This document shows positions 51,729 to 60,620 of a stretch of DNA of 64,000 nt, in pieces (position 1 is the first letter of the stretch; each line of letters opens with the position of its first letter). The position numbers and the translations under genes are program-made. Below the pieces are notes generated by a model. It saw nothing but the letters and a program-made list of their open reading frames with translations. It did no database searches and was not told the DNA's origin. Source of the DNA: Devosia lacusdianchii (lineage in GTDB: Bacteria > Pseudomonadota > Alphaproteobacteria > Rhizobiales > Devosiaceae); assembly GCF_022429625.1 (NCBI RefSeq), contig NZ_CP092483.1, positions 1,178,001-1,242,000 on the forward strand, read 5' to 3'.

Positions 51729-51923
51729 TTGGTCGATGGCTATTACTCGGCTGTGGTCAAGGAACTGCGGTCCCTGGGTTTTCACCACGTGAGCAATGCC
51801 AAGGGGTCGCACGAGAAATGGGTCGGCGCCGCCGGTAAGACGCTGATAGTGCCGCATAATCTCATGAGCCGGCACACCGCGAACGCCATTCTCAAGGACG
51901 CCGGAAGCGCCAAGAAGTTCTAA
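51729..51923 (+). CDS. HicA-type toxin
   Basis: 64 residues from a TTG start directly after the antitoxin stop. It shows the HicA double-stranded-RNA-binding fold pattern: V-V-K-E-L-R-S-L-G-F near the start, the active-site histidine in K-G-S-H-E-K-W and P-H-N-L-M-S-R-H-T-A-N-A-I-L. HicA toxins cut mRNA. Being just downstream of the GTA genes, the pair may be part of the same transferred region or simply a neighbour. Confidence 0.8.
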   Translation: MVDGYYSAVVKELRSLGFHHVSNAKGSHEKWVGAAGKTLIVPHNLMSRHTANAILKDAGSAKKF

Positions 51924-51984
51924 GCTTTTTGACTCTTTCGCCTCATTCATGTCCCATTCAGCAACTTCGCCCTAAGTTGCTCTC

Positions 51985-52278
51985 ATGAAAACCTTGATCT
52001 CCAGATTTGTCGCATCGATCGTTGTCGCCGTGATGATTGGCCTCGCCGCTACCGGTGCGGCCAGCGCGCAGGCCTGCATCGATAGCTCGGCGGAAATCCA
52101 GGCCCTCATCAATGAGGGCCGGATCATCAGCCAGTATGACGCGCTCGCGCAGGCAGGATATAGTGACGATCAGTTGCTCAACTATCGCCTCTGCGATCAG
52201 GGCGGACAGTATGTCTGGGTCCTGGGCGTGGTCAGCAGCGATGGGACTGCTCAAAACCTGACTGTTAGCGCACAATAG
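51985..52278 (+). CDS. Secreted small protein upstream of the two-component genes (FeuN-like by position)
   Basis: 97 residues. A signal peptide (hydrophobic stretch and A-A-S-A-Q-A-type cleavage) starts the protein; two cysteines remain in the mature part of ~70 residues (A-C-I-D-S and R-L-C-D-Q-G-G). Its function is unknown from sequence. In Sinorhizobium a small periplasmic protein, FeuN, encoded beside feuP, modulates the FeuPQ kinase; this gene has the same position, size and export, so the role is an inference by context. It lies 28 bases before the regulator. Confidence 0.6.
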   Translation: MKTLISRFVASIVVAVMIGLAATGAASAQACIDSSAEIQALINEGRIISQYDALAQAGYSDDQLLNYRLCDQGGQYVWVLGVVSSDGTAQNLTVSAQ

Positions 52279-52306
52279 CGTGACAGCGAATCGACTGGGG
52301 GCATCG

Positions 52307-52966
52307 ATGCGTATTCTGGTTGTCGAGGACGATACCAATCTCAATCGCCAGCTCATGGAAGCATTGACCGATGCCGGTTATGCGGTGGACGTGGCTTTCG
52401 ACGGCGAAGAAGGGCACTTTCTCGGCGATACCGAACCCTATGATGCCATCGTGCTCGATATCGGCCTGCCGCAAATGGACGGGCTCTCCGTACTCGAAGA
52501 GTGGCGCCGCGCCGGCAAGACCACGCCGGTGCTGCTGCTGACAGCGCGCGATCGTTGGAGTGACAAGGTGCAGGGCATCGACGCTGGCGCTGACGATTAT
52601 GTCGCCAAGCCATTTCACATGGAAGAAGTGCTGGCGCGCATCCGTGCCCTGGTGCGGCGTGCGGCGGGCCTGGCATCCAACGAGATCGTCGCCGGCTCGG
52701 TGCGGCTCGACGCCCGCTCGGGCAAGGTGACGGTCGATGGCCAGTCGGTGAAGCTGACCAGCCATGAGCTGCGCCTCCTGAGCTATCTGATGCACCATAA
52801 GGGCAAGGTGATTTCACGCACCGAGCTGACCGAGCATCTCTACGATCAGGACTTCGACCGCGACAGCAACACGATCGAAGTGTTTGTCGGCCGCTTGCGC
52901 AAGAAGCTGCCGGACGACTGCATCCAGACGGTCCGCGGGCTGGGATACCAGATCGCCGAGGACTAA
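52307..52966 (+). CDS. feuP: OmpR-family response regulator, FeuP-like
   Basis: 219 residues from the ATG at 52307. The receiver has the phospho-acceptor D51 in V-L-D-I-G-L-P, and the conserved lysine in Y-V-A-K-P-F-H-M-E-E. The winged-helix output domain contains L-T-S-H-E-L-R-L-L-S-Y-L-M-H-H-K-G-K-V-I-S-R-T-E-L and H-L-Y-D-Q-D-F-D-R-D-S-N-T-I-E-V. The close match to FeuP of rhizobia is from memory. Followed two bases later by the kinase gene. Confidence 0.85.
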   Translation: MRILVVEDDTNLNRQLMEALTDAGYAVDVAFDGEEGHFLGDTEPYDAIVLDIGLPQMDGLSVLEEWRRAGKTTPVLLLTARDRWSDKVQGIDAGADDYVAKPFHMEEVLARIRALVRRAAGLASNEIVAGSVRLDARSGKVTVDGQSVKLTSHELRLLSYLMHHKGKVISRTELTEHLYDQDFDRDSNTIEVFVGRLRKKLPDDCIQTVRGLGYQIAED

Positions 52967-52968
52967 GG

Positions 52969-54345
52969 GTGCGTAAGGGCTCGATCGCGGCGTCACTGTT
53001 TTGGTTGTCGGCGGGCTGGCTCATCCTGGCGCTGGTGGCGACAGGCTTCCTGCTGACCGATCTCTATTCCCGGGCGCTGGACAACTCCCTGTCCGACACG
53101 CTCGATTTCCATGCTGAGAGCCTGACCGGCGCGTTGCTGGAAGCCGGCGATCCGCTCAGCGATGAGATCGGGGTCACAGATCCGCGCTTTGACCGCCCCC
53201 GCTCGGGCTGGTATTGGGTCATCCGCGATGCCGACGGTCAGATCTACAACCTCTCCACATCGGTGGTTGGCATCAACCTGCCAGCCATGATGGGGCCGGC
53301 CGATACGCTGGGCCGGCGCACAGCCATGATGGACGACGCCTTTGGCACCCGCATGCGCGTGGTGGAGCGCTCGGTGACCTTGGCGCCAAACACCTACCAG
53401 ATCGTGGTCACCGGCAATCTCAGCGAAATCCTCGAACTGGTGGACGATTTCCGCGGTCAGGCCTTCATCGTGCTGGGGGCGGTGGGCGTCATGCTGGCCA
53501 TTATGAGCGCCATCGTGGCGCGCTTTGCCATGCGGCCGATCGATCGATTGAGCGCCGCGATCGAAAGCGTGCGCGAGGGCGAAAGCGTCACCGTCACCGG
53601 CACCTATCCGCGCGAAATCGCGCCGCTGGCCGAAGAGGTCAACGAGCTGCTGCGCTCCAATGCCCAGATCATCGAGCGCGCGCGCAATCAGGTCGGCAAT
53701 CTAGCGCACGGACTCAAGACACCGATCGCGGTGCTTCGCAACGAGGCCGGCGCCAAGAAGGGTGCACTCGCCGAGATCGTGCTCGCCGAGAGCGAGAAGA
53801 TGAGCACCATGGTTGCCACCTACCTCGAACGAGCGCGGCTCGCGGCACGCACCTCGGTGGTCGGCAAAAAAGCCGACGCCACCATGATCATGCTGCGCCT
53901 GACGCGGGTGATGCGCAAAATCCACCCCGATGTGACTATCGCCTTCCAGCGGCCCGACGCGTCGTTGCCCTGGTTTCGTGGTGATGAGGCCGATCTTGAG
54001 GAACTGGCGGGCAACCTGCTCGATAATGCCTGCAAATGGTCCAAGGGGCAGGTGGGCGTACGGCTCGACGCCGAGCGCAGCGATACCGGTACCATGCTGT
54101 TGATCCGTATCGACGACAACGGACCCGGTCTCAGCGAGGAAGACGCCCAAAAAGTGTTGCGCCGCGGTGTCAGGCTGGACGAGAAAACGCCCGGCAGCGG
54201 CTTGGGGCTCGATATCGTCAAGGAACTGGTGGATGTGTATGGCGGAAGCTTGGCCCTGAAACGTTCAGCCCTGGGTGGGCTTCTCGTCGAACTACGGTTG
54301 CCGACTGCGAAGCTGGGGGGCATCGCAAAACCGGCCGCAGTTTGA
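52969..54345 (+). CDS. feuQ: Sensor histidine kinase, FeuQ-like
   Basis: 458 residues from a GTG start. Two membrane helices flank a periplasmic sensor of about 120 residues; a HAMP-like region precedes the HisKA domain with H247 in N-L-A-H-G-L-K-T-P-I-A-V-L-R-N-E-A. The ATPase boxes are E-E-L-A-G-N-L-L-D-N-A-C-K-W-S, D-N-G-P-G-L and G-S-G-L-G-L-D. With the response regulator just upstream it forms a two-component pair; the stimulus is unknown, although FeuPQ of rhizobia responds to the envelope or osmotic state. Confidence 0.88.
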   Translation: MRKGSIAASLFWLSAGWLILALVATGFLLTDLYSRALDNSLSDTLDFHAESLTGALLEAGDPLSDEIGVTDPRFDRPRSGWYWVIRDADGQIYNLSTSVVGINLPAMMGPADTLGRRTAMMDDAFGTRMRVVERSVTLAPNTYQIVVTGNLSEILELVDDFRGQAFIVLGAVGVMLAIMSAIVARFAMRPIDRLSAAIESVREGESVTVTGTYPREIAPLAEEVNELLRSNAQIIERARNQVGNLAHGLKTPIAVLRNEAGAKKGALAEIVLAESEKMSTMVATYLERARLAARTSVVGKKADATMIMLRLTRVMRKIHPDVTIAFQRPDASLPWFRGDEADLEELAGNLLDNACKWSKGQVGVRLDAERSDTGTMLLIRIDDNGPGLSEEDAQKVLRRGVRLDEKTPGSGLGLDIVKELVDVYGGSLALKRSALGGLLVELRLPTAKLGGIAKPAAV

Positions 54346-54403
54346 CTCACTTTTGCCGTATTACGCCAACATGAACCGCTGACATCGATAGAGATTCAAA
54401 CAC

Positions 54404-54877
54404 ATGAACCGCATCGCCCTCCTCGCCACTCCACTGCTCGCTCTGACGTTGGCCGCTTGCGCCAGCACTGCACCGACGCAGGTCGCCGTGCAGGCTCCGG
54501 TGGTTACGGCACCTGTGATGAACCAGCCGCTGGTCGCGACGCCAGCCCAGACCACCCAGCAGGCCCTGCTGACCACGAGCGTCGCCAACGGCTTTGTCGA
54601 TGCCGGCGCCCTGGCGCTGATGACGGCGAAGGATTCGGCGGCAGCAAATAGCGCCCAGTTCTATGCCCTGCAGTTCGGTCGCCCCGGCGCACCGCGCGCC
54701 TGGGCTGGCGACAAGGGCACGACTGGCACCGTCGCTGTCGGCCCCTATGTCCGCGTCAACAATCTTGACTGCCGCGACTTCACCCACACCGTGAAGCTCA
54801 ATGGCCAGGACTACGTGAAAAAGGGCACCGCCTGCCGCGAGCAGAATGGCAACTGGGCGGTCGAACAGGGCGCCTGA
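54404..54877 (+). CDS. Lipoprotein with RT0821-type surface antigen domain
   Basis: 157 residues. The signal peptide ends with L-A-A-C at C19, so lipid attachment is likely. A proline/alanine-rich linker leads to a C-terminal domain of about 60 residues (T-G-T-V-A-V-G-P-Y-V-R-V-N-N-L-D-C-R-D-F-T-H-T-V, then G-T-A-C-R-E-Q-N-G-N-W), which resembles the 17 kDa/RT0821 surface antigen type with two conserved cysteines. Function unknown, envelope location inferred. Confidence 0.7.
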   Translation: MNRIALLATPLLALTLAACASTAPTQVAVQAPVVTAPVMNQPLVATPAQTTQQALLTTSVANGFVDAGALALMTAKDSAAANSAQFYALQFGRPGAPRAWAGDKGTTGTVAVGPYVRVNNLDCRDFTHTVKLNGQDYVKKGTACREQNGNWAVEQGA

Positions 54878-54999
54878 GCCCGTTAAGGCGGCCGCGATCG
54901 GTCGCCCATCGGCGCACTTTCCGGCACCCTTCGGGGTAAGGATTGTTTACCAACGCACTATAGGGTTTGGATAGTTCCGCTTTCCAGACCCCTGCGTTG

Positions 55000-56217
55000 A
55001 TGTCCCAAGCCGCCAACCGATCCAGCACGACTTCGCCGACTATTCGCCCGTCCGGCCGCGCTCCGCGCGCAGCGGGCAGGCCCTTTGCCGGGTTGATCGA
55101 CGCGGTGATTGCCGAGGATCCAGCGATATTTTCGTTCCCCGGGTCGGTTGTACGCAGCCATGCCGAGGCCGGCTGGATCTGGGTGCACCGCGATCTTTGC
55201 GGCGATTTGATTCCCCCCGAAGCCATTGAAGATGGCCGTTTTTCCGCAAGCGATCTCGAGTCCATCATGCCCGAGGTGATGGTGCGGATGAAGGACGGCA
55301 TCGCCAAGGGGCAGCAGGACCCCGAACTCGGCCGCCGCATGCGCGCCATGCTGGGCAGCGACGAGGCCCGAGATGCGCTGCCGGTATTGCTCAATGCCCT
55401 GCGCGCCCGCCCGCTGCTGTCCAAGGCGCAGGCCTTCGGCAAGGCCATCAATACCATCACGGATGATGCAGCGCTTGGTGTGGCGTTGCAATCCATGCCC
55501 TTGCAGGATCCGCCGCTGGCGTCGCTGCTGTTTCATGCCGCGCTGGGCCAGGTCGCCAATCCGACGCGCGTCGTCACCACCATCATCAGGCTTTCCGGCA
55601 ATGCGACCGAGGTTGGCGTCGCAAGGAGCGGCTTCACGCCAGTGGTCGAGGCTATTCTGGCGCATGCGCAGAACCAGCTCCACCTGCTGCAGGCCACCGG
55701 GCCGTTCGCCGATATCGACATGGTCTGCCGGGCGCTGGACCGCTTCCACCGCCTTGTCCGCTCGTTGACCGGTTATGTCGAATTCACCCGTGGTAGCCGC
55801 TGGGCCACCGTGCTGTCGGCCATTACCAAGCAGGTGTCCGACCGCATGGAGCCGCGCCTGCGCGAGATCGTGTCGGACATGAACCAGTCGCTGCGTCGCG
55901 GCCGTGAAGGCAGCGTCGATCGCTTGGACAGCGACCGGCTACTGGCCGCATTGAACGGCGTCTACCTGCTCCGCACGATCAGGGACTGCCGCGACTCGCT
56001 GGCTCTCAATGCCCTGTTCGATCAGGCATGGAGCCAGTCGGGTCAGGCGCTTGAGATGCACTTGCAGCGCAATCTCGATCTGCTGCGACAAAATCCGGGC
56101 GACGACATCGTTTCGGCCCGGCTTGATGTCGGTATCAAGATGGCCCAGCTCCGCTTCAATCCCGAATATGCCGAAACCCTGAAACGCGCCCGCGCCGCGG
56201 CCGAGCGGCGCAGCTGA
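55000..56217 (+). CDS. Uncharacterised 405-residue helical protein
   Basis: 405 residues from the ATG at 55000; the frame also opens with a TTG at 54967. No known family is recognised with confidence. The N-terminal 40 residues are serine/proline-rich; the rest is predicted all-helical, with repeated L-x-x-A-L patterns and landmarks such as D-E-A-R-D-A-L-P-V-L-L-N-A-L-R-A-R, L-D-R-F-H-R-L-V-R-S-L-T-G and F-N-P-E-Y-A-E-T-L-K-R-A-R at the end. It is probably cytoplasmic. It meets the minus-strand flavoprotein end-on. Confidence 0.6.
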   Translation: MSQAANRSSTTSPTIRPSGRAPRAAGRPFAGLIDAVIAEDPAIFSFPGSVVRSHAEAGWIWVHRDLCGDLIPPEAIEDGRFSASDLESIMPEVMVRMKDGIAKGQQDPELGRRMRAMLGSDEARDALPVLLNALRARPLLSKAQAFGKAINTITDDAALGVALQSMPLQDPPLASLLFHAALGQVANPTRVVTTIIRLSGNATEVGVARSGFTPVVEAILAHAQNQLHLLQATGPFADIDMVCRALDRFHRLVRSLTGYVEFTRGSRWATVLSAITKQVSDRMEPRLREIVSDMNQSLRRGREGSVDRLDSDRLLAALNGVYLLRTIRDCRDSLALNALFDQAWSQSGQALEMHLQRNLDLLRQNPGDDIVSARLDVGIKMAQLRFNPEYAETLKRARAAAERRS

Positions 56218-58236
56218 TCAGGCCGACCTATAGGCCGAGACCAGACGCACCGCGATAGCCCGGCCTTGCTCGCGGACTGAGGCCGTCTGCTCTGGCTGGG
56301 CAAAGTCCCGGTCGATCAATGCGATAGCGGCGCCGTCGACCATGCCGGCCACAACGCCAACGGCCGCCATGGGATCGGTCGCGTCGGCATTGCGATGCAT
56401 AAGAGCGCCGACTTCGAGCACGCGCAATTCGGTTGGGGCAATCATCCAGAGGTTGGCCTGACCGCCAAATCGTCCAGCGAGATAGCCGGGCAGCACAAAG
56501 CTCTTCGGTGCGCTTACCGCAGGCTTGGACAAGGCCTCGGACAGGGCCGCGATGGCGACCATCGCGACGCGCTCTTGTGCGACGATGCCGGCGCTGGTGG
56601 CCGGGATGGCACCCAGCTGCACGCCGGCGGCGATATCGGCAATGTCGAGCGGCTGTGGCGTATCGGCCAGCGACCATCCGGCCGACTTGGGGCCGAACGG
56701 AAGCCACGCCGGCCAGCGCGACGGCTTCGTGCGCGGGCGCACGATGTAGCGGCGGCCCGCATCGAGGAACGCCGGGGCGGCGGGCTCGGCGACATCGCCC
56801 GAGACAGGCGCGGGCGCATCCGGCGTTTCATAGATCGGATCGATGATGTGTTCGTGCACATCACGGGGCTTACGGCCGAGCAGCATATCTACGGCATACC
56901 CGCCGCTGGCGAGGCAGGCGCGATTGCTGACATAGCCGGCCGCACTGCCGGCGAGAGCGATGCCGGCCGGGCCGGGTTGCGCTTCCAGTTGAGCGGAGAC
57001 GGCATTCCAGCGGCTCGGCCCACCGGCCATGTGCCACAAGGTCAGGTCGGGCTGCCATCCGCCGCTGACGATGAGGCGATCGACCCCAATATCGTCTTCC
57101 ACGCGGTCAAACCCTCCGAAAGCCAGTTGCGGCGTGATCGTCAGTCCCTTGCCCTTGGCGGCGGGCCGCGCACTCGCCGGGATCGTGCCGGCGGCGAGGG
57201 TGATGCCATAGGCCTTGGAGAACTCGATGAACCGCGATTGCGGCAGCGGTCGGCCGTCGATGATGCGGGGGATCGCCACGCCGGCGTCACGCGCCAGCAT
57301 GGCGAGGCGATAGGCCGGGCTGCTGACCGTGGCAAAGAGCGCCGATTGACCCGGCCAGACGCCATAAAGATACGCCATCTCGAAGGCTTCGAGCGTTCCG
57401 GCGATGCCCGGGAGGCGGTTGCCCGGAAATACCGGCAGCCGTTCGATCGTGCCGGTCGCCAGCACGATGCGTGGCGCGTGCAGATCGACGACGCGCGGCG
57501 CGGGCGCACCCCCTGCGGTGTCGATGACATGCACCCGGATTGCCCCGGGCCGGGCCGCGAAGACCTCAGCATGCGTCAGCACGCTGATCGCGTCAGAGCG
57601 GGTGACGGCATCGACCAGGCGGTTGATGCTTTCGTCGGGCTTCTCCTCATCCTCGAGGGTGCCGAACAGCCTGGCATGGCCGCCGAGGCGCGGCCATGCT
57701 TCGACCAGCGTGACGCGTAACCCGGCCTTGGCGCCAGCCAGAGCCGCCGATAATCCGGCGAGGCCGCCCCCAACCACGATCAGATCATTTTCGGGGCCGG
57801 CTTCGGCGCTGCTGGTGAACCAGGGGCGCTGCATGGCGTCGGGGCGATTGAGGTCGAGGCCCAGCGAGCGTTTCGGCCGCCTGAGCCGGCGCAACAGATC
57901 GGCTGCGCCACCCGATCGGCTGGCGGCGGGCAGCGTCACGTAATCGGCGTCGGCCAGGGCAGGGGTGCGCTCCATCGCCAGCGCTTGTTGGGGATCACGC
58001 GCCAGGCTCACCGGCGCGATCGCCGGGACGTGCCGGGCGCTGAGGCCAAGCTCCGCTTCGTGGCGGCGCCCGGCGGTGTCTATGCCTGAGGCGAGGACCG
58101 CGCTGAGCACGGTATCACCGGCAAAACCTTCGATCACCCGGCCATCAAGGCGAAACTGCAGCGCCTTCTGGTGGTCGATCGCCGTGCCCGCCAGCCGATT
58201 GTCCGCGCTCAGGCGATTGGGTTGGCCCTTGGTCAT
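56218..58236 (-). CDS. Sarcosine-oxidase-alpha-like flavoprotein lacking the aminomethyltransferase domain
   Basis: 672 residues from the ATG at 58236. The N-terminus (residues ~15-100) resembles the Fer2-like domain of SoxA but has no cysteines for a cluster. An intact FAD Rossmann motif (V-V-G-G-G-L-A-G-L-S) lies near residue 150, followed by A-T-G-T-I-E-R-L-P-V-F-P-G-N and S-G-G-W-Q-P-D-L-T-L-W-H, typical of SoxA/HcnB. SoxA of about 1000 residues has a GcvT-like C-terminal domain that is missing here. The gene overlaps the upstream flavoprotein by four bases, so the pair is translated together. Substrate unknown. Confidence 0.7.
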   Translation of the reverse strand: MTKGQPNRLSADNRLAGTAIDHQKALQFRLDGRVIEGFAGDTVLSAVLASGIDTAGRRHEAELGLSARHVPAIAPVSLARDPQQALAMERTPALADADYVTLPAASRSGGAADLLRRLRRPKRSLGLDLNRPDAMQRPWFTSSAEAGPENDLIVVGGGLAGLSAALAGAKAGLRVTLVEAWPRLGGHARLFGTLEDEEKPDESINRLVDAVTRSDAISVLTHAEVFAARPGAIRVHVIDTAGGAPAPRVVDLHAPRIVLATGTIERLPVFPGNRLPGIAGTLEAFEMAYLYGVWPGQSALFATVSSPAYRLAMLARDAGVAIPRIIDGRPLPQSRFIEFSKAYGITLAAGTIPASARPAAKGKGLTITPQLAFGGFDRVEDDIGVDRLIVSGGWQPDLTLWHMAGGPSRWNAVSAQLEAQPGPAGIALAGSAAGYVSNRACLASGGYAVDMLLGRKPRDVHEHIIDPIYETPDAPAPVSGDVAEPAAPAFLDAGRRYIVRPRTKPSRWPAWLPFGPKSAGWSLADTPQPLDIADIAAGVQLGAIPATSAGIVAQERVAMVAIAALSEALSKPAVSAPKSFVLPGYLAGRFGGQANLWMIAPTELRVLEVGALMHRNADATDPMAAVGVVAGMVDGAAIALIDRDFAQPEQTASVREQGRAIAVRLVSAYRSA

Positions 58237-59297
58237 CGCGGGTCCCCGATATCGGCGACAATGCTGCCGCTGGGGTTCCGGGTTACCAGCCTGGCTCCAA
58301 GCCAGATATTCTCGCTTTCCGAGGCTACCCCGCACAGCCAGCGCGCAATGGCTGGCGCGAGGAAGGCGCCGATCGTGTCGAAGCCGGCCAGGATATCCGG
58401 CCCCGCGCCACCTGCCCGGCCAACAGCGGGTGCGCCGTCGCTGGTGAGGATGCGCTCGTAGCTCGATTGCCCGGCCTGGCGGAACGATCGCGCGCGCCCC
58501 AGCAGCACGCCGAGGGCGGCCGCGAACTGGTCGATGCTGCCGGGTCCGAACGCGACAATGCCGCGCTCGGTGTGCTGGGTGAGGATGACGCCGGTATCGT
58601 GCTGATGCATCACCGTTGCAGCGATGGCCGCGGTGGGTTCGGTAAGGATGGTCGAGCTCACCTGACGCACCAGCAATTCAGGCCACTGCGAGGCCGGCAG
58701 GTGGGTGAGGATGGCGTCGTCATCGGCCAGGATGGTCTGGCCGATCTCGATCGTCGTATCACCCGCGATGGCTTCGGCGCTACCATCAGCCCGCAATATG
58801 AGCGGCGTATCGGCATCGAGCCGGCGCACCTTGCATTGCTCGAGCCAACGGTCCAGCGCCGGCTCCAGCATGGCGCGATGCAGCATGACCGCGTCGCGCA
58901 GCACCAGCCCGTCGCGCCCGCTGCCCAGCAATGTCGCCGGTACCCGCTCGGCGGCATGCCCGAAGGCGGCTGCCATGTGCCGCACATGCGCCAGCGCCTC
59001 ACGACCGGTCGCACTGTCGGCGAAAAAGATGGGGTCAAGGCGAGACCAGCTGCCGCGCTTGCCGATGCGGGCCACGAGCTTGGTGGTTTCGGGCAGGGTG
59101 GATTTGAGCAGCGCCCAGGTCTCAGGCCGCGTGACCAGCGCCGATGACAGGTCGATGCCGCGCGAAAGCCGGTAACCCGATTGGCTTTCGCCCTTGAACA
59201 CCACCGACTTGCCGTGGCTGGACGCCAGCAACGCGGCAACCAGCCGGGCTTGGGGCGTGGCGCCCAATACGGCGAAATCGGCATGCGCTTGGGTCAT
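58233..59297 (-). CDS. DAO-like oxidoreductase partner of the SoxA-like protein
   Basis: 354 residues. The C-terminal region (G-A-P-A-V-G-R-A-G-G-A-G ... L-A-G-F-D-T-I-G-A-F-L-A-P-A-I-A-R) resembles D-amino-acid-oxidase/SoxB-type proteins. The expected FAD motif G-x-G-x-x-G near the N-terminus is replaced by G-A-T-P-Q-A, so cofactor binding may be altered or absent. It is the upstream member of the pair and is divergent from ccmI, leaving a spacer of 123 bases that must hold promoters for both. A function as a two-subunit dehydrogenase is plausible but unproven. Confidence 0.6.
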   Translation of the reverse strand: MTQAHADFAVLGATPQARLVAALLASSHGKSVVFKGESQSGYRLSRGIDLSSALVTRPETWALLKSTLPETTKLVARIGKRGSWSRLDPIFFADSATGREALAHVRHMAAAFGHAAERVPATLLGSGRDGLVLRDAVMLHRAMLEPALDRWLEQCKVRRLDADTPLILRADGSAEAIAGDTTIEIGQTILADDDAILTHLPASQWPELLVRQVSSTILTEPTAAIAATVMHQHDTGVILTQHTERGIVAFGPGSIDQFAAALGVLLGRARSFRQAGQSSYERILTSDGAPAVGRAGGAGPDILAGFDTIGAFLAPAIARWLCGVASESENIWLGARLVTRNPSGSIVADIGDPR

Positions 59298-59420
59298 GCA
59301 GCCGCCGGGGCCTGTGGCAATGCGTCCGGCTCACCGATACGTGTTTTGGTGGTTTTTCGCCGTAGTCGGCTTATACATGGCGCTTCCTTGCCGCAGGCCG
59401 GCCTCAAGCGTCCAGGGTCC

Positions 59421-60620
59421 ATGCTTTTCTGGTTTATCGCCATCGCCGTTACCGCCATTGCGTGCGCTGCACTTTTCTACGCAGCGGGCCCCCGCGTGGT
59501 CAACGCAGGTACTCCCGAATTGGACGATGCCAACAGCCATTTTCGCCTTGTCCTGTCGGGGATTGAGGCCGATCTGGCGGCCGGCAAGCTGGGCGAGGCC
59601 GAAGCCACCGCCGCCAAGGGCGAGCTGGCGCGCGAGATGCTGCGACTCAAAGCCGATGACGCACGACGTGTTTCACGGTCGGGGCAGCCTGGCCCATTGG
59701 CTCGCGGCGCGTTGCTGGTGGTCGCTGCAGCGCGTGGTGATCTGGCCGGCGAAGCGCAACGCATTGAAGACGACGGTGCCCGCCGCATCTGGTCGAATAG
59801 TTTTGGGCAGGCTCCTTTATTCGTTGGGTTGGCGCTGATTGCGGCTGTCGCCCTGGGCCTCTATGCCCTGTTGGGCAGCCCCGACATGCCCAGCCAACCT
59901 CTTGCGGGGCGGCAGGACGTTGCCGCCCAGTCCATCGACCTGGGCGACGCCATTACCCGCATCGAAGCCGCTTTGACGGCTAACCCCGACGATCTGCGCG
60001 GCTGGACGGTGATCGCCCCCGTCTACATGGAAACCGGCCGCTTTGCCGACGCGGCGCGCGCCTATCGCCGGGTGATCGAGTTGAGCGGCGCAACCCCGGA
60101 TGTGCAGACCAGTCTGGCCGAGGCCCTGATGTTCGAGGCTGGCGACGGTAGCTCGGCTGAAGCCATGGATTTGCTGCGCCAGGCCGCCGCCGGTGACCCC
60201 AACCACGCTCTGTCGCGCCTCTATATTGCCGCCGAGCTGACGCGTCAGGGCCAGTTCCAGGCCGCCGTCACCGCCTGGAACGAGGCACTGGCCTTGTCCA
60301 AAGGCGACGAGCCCTGGCTGCAGGCGGCACGGCAGGGGCTCGCCACCGCCCAGAACAATGGCGTGGAGCCAACCAATCCGCAGGAAGCCGAGATGATCGC
60401 CCAGATGGTGTCGGGCCTCGCCGCACGCCTGGCCGAGCAGGGCGGTTCGATCGAGGAGTGGACCCAGCTGCTGCGTGCCTATCTCGTGCTGGGCGATACC
60501 GAAAAGGCGCAGGCGACCGTCGATGCGGCGATCGCGGCCTATCCGCTGACATTCGATCGGGGCGATCTCGACGCCGTGGCGCTCGGCGCTGGCCTAACTC
60601 TCAACGGAGCCACCCCATGA
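59421..60620 (+). CDS. ccmI: Cytochrome c maturation protein CcmI (CycH)
   Basis: 399 residues from the ATG at 59421. Two membrane helices (residues ~1-22 and ~130-150) are separated by a helical loop, and the periplasmic C-terminal part has TPR-like repeats (A-R-A-Y-R-R-V-I-E-L-S-G-A-T-P-D-V-Q-T-S-L-A-E-A). It presents apocytochrome c to the heme lyase complex. It starts the ccm operon, and overlaps ccmE by four bases. Confidence 0.88.
   Translation: MLFWFIAIAVTAIACAALFYAAGPRVVNAGTPELDDANSHFRLVLSGIEADLAAGKLGEAEATAAKGELAREMLRLKADDARRVSRSGQPGPLARGALLVVAAARGDLAGEAQRIEDDGARRIWSNSFGQAPLFVGLALIAAVALGLYALLGSPDMPSQPLAGRQDVAAQSIDLGDAITRIEAALTANPDDLRGWTVIAPVYMETGRFADAARAYRRVIELSGATPDVQTSLAEALMFEAGDGSSAEAMDLLRQAAAGDPNHALSRLYIAAELTRQGQFQAAVTAWNEALALSKGDEPWLQAARQGLATAQNNGVEPTNPQEAEMIAQMVSGLAARLAEQGGSIEEWTQLLRAYLVLGDTEKAQATVDAAIAAYPLTFDRGDLDAVALGAGLTLNGATP

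Noticed and set aside
56395..57720. Plus-strand frame opposite the SoxA-like gene
   Set aside because: Arginine-rich shadow; the opposite strand has the FAD motif and homology.
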